A stretch of DNA of 9,470 nt from Bacteroidota bacterium (lineage in GTDB: Bacteria; Bacteroidota; Bacteroidia; Chitinophagales; Chitinophagaceae): positions 1-9,470 of the forward strand of contig JAGWTX010000052.1 in NCBI GenBank assembly GCA_028875955.1, in the 5' to 3' direction. Under the pieces are notes generated by a model. That model saw nothing but the letters and a program-made list of their open reading frames with translations. It was not told where the DNA came from and made no database searches. The first letter of the stretch is position 1. Each line of letters starts with the position of its first letter. This document shows, piece after piece, positions 5,297-9,470 of the stretch. The position numbers and the translations under genes were made by a program.

Positions 5297-6310
5297 ATGA
5301 TAGATTATCGTTCGGATACCGTAACCCGTCCTACGCCGGCTATGCTCGAAGCCATGATGAGAGCCCCCATTGGAGATGATGTTTTTGGTGAAGACCCTTC
5401 CATAAATCAGCTGGAAGCCATGTCTGCCAGTCTTTTTGGAATGGAATCTGCTGTTTTTTGCCCCAGCGGCACCATGACCAATCAAATAGCGATAAAATGT
5501 CATACGCAACCCGGAGATGAAGTGATCTGCGATCGTTTGTCGCATATTTACCAGTATGAAGGGGGTGGAATTGCCTTCAATTCTGGAGCTTCTGTGAGAT
5601 TGCTGGAAGGGAACAGGGGCAGGTTAACCGCAGATCAGGTGCGTGAATCTATCAATCCGGATGATGTGCATAAACCGGCCTCAACCCTGGTATCACTGGA
5701 AAACACCGCCAATCGTGGCGGGGGTAGTTGTTATGATTTTGCTGATATTCAATCCATTAAAGAAGTTTGTTTACAAAATAATTTACGCCTGCACCTGGAT
5801 GGCGCCCGGTTATTCAATGCATTGGTGGCAAAAAATGAGACCTGCCGGCAATATGGGGAAGTCTTTGATTCCATCTCCATTTGTTTGAGTAAGGGTTTGG
5901 GTACACCGGTTGGCAGTGTATTGATTGGCAACCGCCCGTTTATCAAAAAAGCCCGTCGTATCCGCAAGGTATTTGGCGGTGGGATGCGCCAGGCAGGAAT
6001 CCTGGCTGCTGCCGGTATTTATGCCCTGGAACACCATGTCAGCAGGCTGGCTGAAGATCACCGGCATGCACAGGAAATCTTGGCTGCTATCCGTACCAAA
6101 GATTTTACCGGTGACATCCTGCCGGTGGAAACCAATATCATCATTTTTGAGGTCAGGGGCAGGTTTACGGCTCCTGAGCTGGCAGCCAGATGCAAGGAGG
6201 CCGGCATTTTTGTGATGGCCATCTCCCCTACACAGATCCGGATGGTGGTGCACCTGGATATCAGCCCTGCAGCCGTAGCCCAGACCATCGCTTTCCTGAA
6301 CAGTATTTAG
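5297..6310 (+). CDS. Low-specificity L-threonine aldolase family protein (PLP enzyme)
   Basis: The protein has 337 residues, the normal length for a fold-type I PLP-dependent threonine aldolase. These enzymes cleave L-threonine or L-allo-threonine to glycine and acetaldehyde in the cytosol. The N-terminus YRSDTVTRPTPAMLEAM (4-20) and GDDVFGEDP (26-34) are family hallmarks. The cofactor Lys is Lys199 in ICLSKGLGTPVGS, the PLP-ring Asp is in HLDGAR (166-171), and His83 stacks on the cofactor. GGGMRQAGILAAAGIYAL (227-244) is also typical. By comparison from memory with E. coli LtaE, the second active-site His corresponds to His125 (DDVH), while the LENTHN motif reads LENTAN (135-139) here. The start is the ATG at 5297 and there is no room for a leader-coding alternative. 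It is the first gene of a plus-strand run with pgi 26 bases downstream. The ltaE symbol would be reasonable, but the substrate is not proven. Confidence 0.93.
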   Translation: MIDYRSDTVTRPTPAMLEAMMRAPIGDDVFGEDPSINQLEAMSASLFGMESAVFCPSGTMTNQIAIKCHTQPGDEVICDRLSHIYQYEGGGIAFNSGASVRLLEGNRGRLTADQVRESINPDDVHKPASTLVSLENTANRGGGSCYDFADIQSIKEVCLQNNLRLHLDGARLFNALVAKNETCRQYGEVFDSISICLSKGLGTPVGSVLIGNRPFIKKARRIRKVFGGGMRQAGILAAAGIYALEHHVSRLAEDHRHAQEILAAIRTKDFTGDILPVETNIIIFEVRGRFTAPELAARCKEAGIFVMAISPTQIRMVVHLDISPAAVAQTIAFLNSI

Positions 6311-6336
6311 TGTTGAAGAGAAGAAAATAACCCCAT

Positions 6337-7995
6337 ATGTTACCCAGAATTAATCCTACCAATACGCAAGCCTGGTTCTTACTGAAAAAGCACCACGAGG
6401 AAGAAATGAGCCGCCGTCACATGCGTGACCTGTTTTCCGCAGATCCCGAGCGTTTTCAAAAATTTTCGATCCGTCTGAATGAGCTGCTTTTTGATTATTC
6501 CAAAAATATCATCAACCAGAAAACGCTCCAGTTGCTGTTACAGCTGGCTGAAGACTGTAAGTTGAAAGAGGCGATTCATGATATGTTTGCTGGTATCAAG
6601 ATCAACGAAACTGAACACAGATCCGTCCTTCACACAGCGCTGCGTAATTTTTCCGATACGGCCATTTTGGTGGAGGGAAAAGACATCATGCCCAGGATCC
6701 GCAAAGTGCAGCAACAGATGAAGGATTTCTGTGAAGTGATCCACAATGGGAAATGGAAGGGTTATACGGGAAAGAAGATCCGATCTATCGTGAACATTGG
6801 CATTGGTGGCAGTGACCTGGGGCCCTTTATGGTTACGGAAGCGCTTCGTCCTTATTGGGTAAAAGGCATCCAGACCTATTTCGTCAGCAATGTGGATGGC
6901 ACACAGATAGCAGAGACCCTGAAAAAACTGGATCCGGAAGAAACGCTTTTCCTGATCGCCTCCAAAACCTTTACCACACAGGAAACCATGACCAATGCAC
7001 ATACCGCCAGGGATTGGTTTTTGCAGAAGGCAAAGGATAAGGCGATGGTGGCCAAACATTTTGTGGCCTTAAGCACGAATGAGAAAGCGGTTACTGAATT
7101 CGGCATTGATAAGGCGAACATGTTTGAATTCTGGGACTGGGTTGGGGGTCGTTATTCCTTATGGAGTGCCATTGGCTTATCCATCGCACTGACGATCGGG
7201 TATGACAATTTCGACGAATTGCTGCATGGTGCATTTGAAGTGGATGAACATTTCCGAAAAGAAAAATTTGACAGGAACATACCTGTGCTGATGGCTTTAC
7301 TGGGGATCTGGTATACCAATTTCTTCGGGGCGCAGAGCGAGGCGATCCTGCCCTATGATCAATATATGCACAGGTTTCCGGCCTATTTCCAGCAGGGCAA
7401 TATGGAGAGTAACGGGAAAAGCACGGACAGAAGCGGGAATCCGGTGAATTATGCAACCGGACCGGTTATCTGGGGAGAACCCGGAACCAACGGGCAACAT
7501 GCATTTTATCAACTGATACACCAGGGCACCTGCCTGATCCCCTGCGATTTTATCGCACCCGCTATCAGTCATAATCCTATCGGGGATCATCATGTAAAAC
7601 TATTGTCCAATTTCTTTGCTCAGACAGAGGCGTTGATGAACGGGAAAACCGAAAATGGCGTGAAAGTGGAAATGATGAAGGCTAACAAAACGGAAGATGA
7701 GATCAAAAAACTGGCACCTTTTAAAATTTTCGAAGGCAATAAACCCACCAATTCCTTTCTGTTAAAGGAAATCAATCCCCGTTCACTGGGCAGCCTGATC
7801 GCGTTGTATGAACACAAGATTTTTGTGCAGGGTGTTATCTGGAATATTTTCAGTTTTGATCAATGGGGTGTGGAACTGGGCAAACAATTGGCCAATGAGG
7901 TATTGCCCGAATTAAGCCATCCGGATCCCGTGCAATCGCATGATGCCTCTACCAACGGGTTGATCAATGCCTTTAAGGAATTCACCAAAAAATAG
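6337..7995 (+). CDS. pgi: Glucose-6-phosphate isomerase
   Basis: This 552-residue cytosolic enzyme interconverts glucose 6-phosphate and fructose 6-phosphate in glycolysis and gluconeogenesis. It is full length and of the large E. coli/eukaryote type. Conserved blocks are NIGIGGSDLGP (153-163), FVSNVDGTQ (182-190), the sugar-phosphate-binding SKTFTTQETMTNA (209-221), the first family signature DWVGGRYSLWSAIG (267-280), and the second signature GVIWNIFSFDQWGVELGK (499-516). The catalytic residues expected from the mammalian enzyme are Glu357 (QGNMESNGK), His388 (GTNGQHAF) and Lys516. The ATG at 6337 fits the usual N-terminus (INPTNTQAWFLLKKHHEE) and follows an A/G-rich stretch. It sits between the aldolase and acetyltransferase genes with short gaps, so co-transcription is likely. 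No functional link to either neighbour is evident. Confidence 0.98.
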   Translation: MLPRINPTNTQAWFLLKKHHEEEMSRRHMRDLFSADPERFQKFSIRLNELLFDYSKNIINQKTLQLLLQLAEDCKLKEAIHDMFAGIKINETEHRSVLHTALRNFSDTAILVEGKDIMPRIRKVQQQMKDFCEVIHNGKWKGYTGKKIRSIVNIGIGGSDLGPFMVTEALRPYWVKGIQTYFVSNVDGTQIAETLKKLDPEETLFLIASKTFTTQETMTNAHTARDWFLQKAKDKAMVAKHFVALSTNEKAVTEFGIDKANMFEFWDWVGGRYSLWSAIGLSIALTIGYDNFDELLHGAFEVDEHFRKEKFDRNIPVLMALLGIWYTNFFGAQSEAILPYDQYMHRFPAYFQQGNMESNGKSTDRSGNPVNYATGPVIWGEPGTNGQHAFYQLIHQGTCLIPCDFIAPAISHNPIGDHHVKLLSNFFAQTEALMNGKTENGVKVEMMKANKTEDEIKKLAPFKIFEGNKPTNSFLLKEINPRSLGSLIALYEHKIFVQGVIWNIFSFDQWGVELGKQLANEVLPELSHPDPVQSHDASTNGLINAFKEFTKK

Positions 7996-8016
7996 ATTTT
8001 TCTAAACGATGTGTTT

Positions 8017-8508
8017 ATGGAAGATATACTGATCAGGCCCATACAGCCATCAGATGATGCTGTGATGGCATCCATCATCCGCCGCAGTCTGGAGGAATTT
8101 GGCGCCAACAGACCGGGTACGGTTTATTTTGATGAGAGTACCGATCATTTATTTTCCCTCTTTCAGGAGAAACCCGGTTCGGCCTATTTTGTGGCTGAAA
8201 AAAATGCAGCGATCCTGGGGGGTGCCGGCTTTTATCCTACGCAGGGCTTACCTGCTGAAACCTGTGAACTGGTAAAAATGTACCTGAAACCCGAAGCAAG
8301 GGGTTTGGGGCTGGGCCGGAAGCTGATCCAGCATTGCCTGACAGCGGCCCGAAATGCAGGTTATTCCTCCATCTATCTGGAAACCATGCCCGAACTGAAA
8401 AAAGCCATCCGGGTATATGAAAAATTCGGGTTCACATATCTGAATGGCCCGATGGGTAATTCGGGTCACAACGGATGTGATGTCTGGATGAAAATGGAAC
8501 TGACATAA
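8017..8508 (+). CDS. GNAT family N-acetyltransferase
   Basis: The protein has 163 residues from the ATG at 8017; a GTG two codons earlier (8011) is less likely because MEDILIRPIQPSDD is a normal GNAT beginning. These enzymes transfer an acetyl group from acetyl-CoA to an amine. The N-terminal strand ILIRPIQPSDDAVMASII (4-21) and ILGGAGFYP (66-74) are followed by ELVKMYLKPEARGLGLGRKLI (84-104). There RGLGLG is the pyrophosphate-binding loop of motif A. YSSIYLETMPELKKAIRVYEKFGF (116-139) is motif B, with the usual YEKFGF. The substrate cannot be read from the sequence. It follows pgi after a 21-base gap and its stop codon lies inside the terminator palindrome, so it is the last gene of the aldolase-pgi unit. 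Confidence 0.92.
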   Translation: MEDILIRPIQPSDDAVMASIIRRSLEEFGANRPGTVYFDESTDHLFSLFQEKPGSAYFVAEKNAAILGGAGFYPTQGLPAETCELVKMYLKPEARGLGLGRKLIQHCLTAARNAGYSSIYLETMPELKKAIRVYEKFGFTYLNGPMGNSGHNGCDVWMKMELT

Positions 8509-8536
8509 AAACAGCCGCAATTGCGGCTGTTTTTAT
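8505..8536. terminator. Bidirectional terminator, perfect palindrome
   Basis: The 32 bases are a perfect palindrome. The GC-rich stem CAGCCGC (8512-8518) / GCGGCTG (8523-8529) has an AATT loop and is flanked by A5 on the left and T5 on the right, so it works as an intrinsic terminator read from either side. It separates the convergent acetyltransferase (+) and PUR protein (-) genes, and it overlaps the acetyltransferase TAA at 8506-8508. Confidence 0.92.
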
Positions 8537-8560
8537 AACTATCAATATTGTTTGATCAAA

Positions 8561-9040
8561 TTACCATTTGTCCACTTCTTCAGAAGCCAGGTTGGAAGCA
8601 GCATCATCTGCAGCTGGAATGGAAGAAACCGGTGTTGGATTTGTTTCAGCCACCCTGTCTGCAACGGGTGCCGCATCTTCGATCACGGCAATTTCGGTTA
8701 CCGCAGCGTATACCTCACCCTCCGGCATCTCACTGCCCTCCGATTCATTGTATTCATGGTTGAAGGCATCAAAGTCAAAATCAGGCATCAGGTCAGTTTT
8801 CACATAATCAATGGCTTCACCCAGTGCTTTGATAAACTTATTAAAATCTTCCTTGTACAAAAAAATCTTATGCCTGTCATAGCCATTGTCGTCAAAACGT
8901 TTCCGGCTTTCTGTAATTGTCAGGAAATAATCATTACCCCGGGTTGCCCTTACATCAAAAAAATAGGTTCTTCTTTTACCTGCTCTGATCCTTTTGCTGT
9001 ATACACTTTCCATTTTTTTGTCGTTATTCTCGTAGGCCAC
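8561..9040 (-). CDS. PUR-alpha-like nucleic-acid-binding protein (DUF3276)
   Basis: This is a protein of 159 residues if it starts at the GTG at 9040, or 150 from the ATG at 9013 (Met10). I prefer the GTG because AYENN before the core resembles relatives as I remember them, but this is unsettled. The core at about 11-85 (SVYSKRIRAGKRRTYFFDVRATRGNDYFLTITESRKR, then DRHKIFLYKEDFNKFIKALGEAIDYV) is a PUR repeat, the fold of eukaryotic Pur-alpha and Borrelia BpuR, which bind single-stranded DNA or RNA. The basic and aromatic residues of the sheet are kept. After about residue 86 comes an acidic linker (PDFDFDAFNHEYNESEGSE) and an Ala/Pro/Glu-rich, probably disordered tail. It is cytosolic and stands alone between a strong promoter-like sequence and the shared terminator. 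The target nucleic acid is unknown. Confidence 0.88.
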   Translation of the reverse strand: MAYENNDKKMESVYSKRIRAGKRRTYFFDVRATRGNDYFLTITESRKRFDDNGYDRHKIFLYKEDFNKFIKALGEAIDYVKTDLMPDFDFDAFNHEYNESEGSEMPEGEVYAAVTEIAVIEDAAPVADRVAETNPTPVSSIPAADDAASNLASEEVDKW

Positions 9041-9073
9041 AGTTGTTGTTTTTGGTTTTCTAATTAAGTGTTA

Positions 9074-9103
9074 CAAATATAGGATTGTTTTATAATTACC
9101 AAA
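9074..9103 (-). promoter_or_regulatory. Promoter of the PUR/DUF3276 gene
   Basis: On the minus strand TTTG (9103-9100), an 18-base spacer and TATATTTG (9081-9074) match both Bacteroidota promoter boxes exactly. It is the best promoter match in the window. Transcription should start near 9067-9070, leaving a leader of about 27-30 bases to the GTG or about 55 to the ATG at 9013. The A/C-rich leader has no Shine-Dalgarno sequence, as is common in this phylum. Confidence 0.72.
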
Positions 9104-9192
9104 ATTTTAAGGAAATCTATTAAACCCGGCTAAATAAGCCCGCAAAAAAGGGTATTGCAACAATTTACTATCTTATCGATCTCCCTGCATTC

Positions 9193-9470
9193 TCAGGATA
9201 TTTCAGCTGTAGTCTGGTTTTCCGTCAACTGCATCCGGTAGAGTTCTGCATAATAGCCGTTTTTGGCCATCAGGGTTTCATGGGTGCCCATTTCGGCCAA
9301 TTCCCCATTGTCGAGCACGATGATCTTATCAAAAGGGAAGGATGAAAAGATCCTGTGGGTGATGACGATGGCCGTTTTATCATTCAGATACCGGTACAGA
9401 TTCCCAATGATCTCATTTTCGGTTTTGGCATCCACAGCGCTGAGACAGTCATCAAATACCATGATCTCGG
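9193..9470 (-). CDS. ABC exporter ATP-binding subunit, C-terminal part (5' end outside window)
   Basis: The frame runs off the right edge and ends at the TGA at 9195-9193, so 91 whole codons of the nucleotide-binding domain are visible. They begin at the end of Walker B (EIMVFDD) and run through the D-loop (SAVD), AKTENEI, the H-loop ITHR and the C-terminal DKIIVLDNGELAEMGTHETLMAKNGYYAELYRMQ. This is the ending of ABC exporters that fuse membrane and ATPase domains. The residue after the Walker B Asp is Asp, not the catalytic Glu, and DD-LSAVD-KTE is the form seen in MdlA/BmrC-like half-transporters, which usually pair with a second subunit. The internal ATG at 9462 is not the true start. The substrate is unknown. 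In the 152 bases between this gene and the PUR gene I see only the PUR promoter and a weak 4-base-pair hairpin near 9128-9140. Confidence 0.9.
   Translation of the reverse strand, partial: EIMVFDDCLSAVDAKTENEIIGNLYRYLNDKTAIVITHRIFSSFPFDKIIVLDNGELAEMGTHETLMAKNGYYAELYRMQLTENQTTAEIS

Noticed and set aside
5810..6253. Minus-strand open frame inside the threonine aldolase gene
   Set aside because: It is antisense to a well-supported gene, rich in Cys, His and Pro without any motif, and has no promoter.
6538..7059. Minus-strand open frame inside pgi
   Set aside because: It is antisense to a full-length conserved enzyme gene, with no recognisable domain in the translation.
8552..9067. Plus-strand open frame opposite the PUR gene
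   Set aside because: It covers the coding strand's complement and includes the PUR promoter. The product is Cys/Phe-rich with no family pattern.
9124..9144. Possible terminator of the ABC transporter gene (GGCT-N5-AGCC)
   Set aside because: The stem is only 4 base pairs without a clean U run, too weak to call.
1..9470. CRISPR array, tRNA/rRNA, insertion sequence, phage or defence island
   Set aside because: No regularly spaced direct repeats, no RNA-gene hallmarks, and no transposase, integrase or nuclease motifs were seen; the gene content is housekeeping.

Overview
The window looks like an ordinary chromosomal segment of a Bacteroidota bacterium, most likely a member of the Chitinophagaceae or a close relative. 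The evidence is a short primary sigma factor without region 1.1, a DUF4249 lipoprotein, a DUF3276 (PUR-alpha-like) protein, and several upstream sequences matching the Bacteroidota promoter form TTTG / TAnnTTTG rather than a sigma-70 form. Family-level placement is inference; no rRNA, tRNA, CRISPR array, transposase or phage gene was found.

Layout. At 1-610 (+) lies the C-terminal end of a beta-strand-rich, probably outer-membrane protein. From 5036 down to 635 everything is on the minus strand. Read in transcription order it is: the primary sigma factor rpoD (4179-5036) closed by a hairpin terminator; a DUF4249 lipoprotein (3183-4058); thioredoxin reductase trxB (2158-3105); dihydroneopterin aldolase folB (1709-2071); an exported TPR protein resembling eukaryotic RMDN/FAM82 (941-1708) whose start codon directly follows the folB stop; and an acyl-CoA-binding protein (635-892). 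The 86-base trxB-folB gap carries an unusual inverted repeat built from GTTTGTAG/GTTTGTGG-like words.

From 5297 rightwards runs a compact plus-strand cluster divergent from rpoD: a low-specificity threonine aldolase (5297-6310), glucose-6-phosphate isomerase pgi (6337-7995) and a GNAT acetyltransferase (8017-8508), with gaps of 26 and 21 bases. It ends at a 32-base perfect palindrome that probably terminates transcription from both sides, because the next gene, the PUR/DUF3276 protein (8561-9040), is on the minus strand and converges on it. The right edge (9193-9470, minus) holds the C-terminal end of an ABC-exporter ATPase whose Walker B motif ends in Asp-Asp.

Most genes are housekeeping: transcription, redox balance, folate synthesis, glycolysis and amino acid metabolism. 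I see no clear undescribed multi-gene system. The points worth a second look are the word-shuffled inverted repeat, the pairing of an RMDN-like exported TPR protein with an acyl-CoA-binding protein, a palindrome inside the probable trxB promoter, two promoter-like boxes so close to start codons that leaderless mRNAs are possible, and a DUF4249 lipoprotein with no TonB-dependent receptor beside it.
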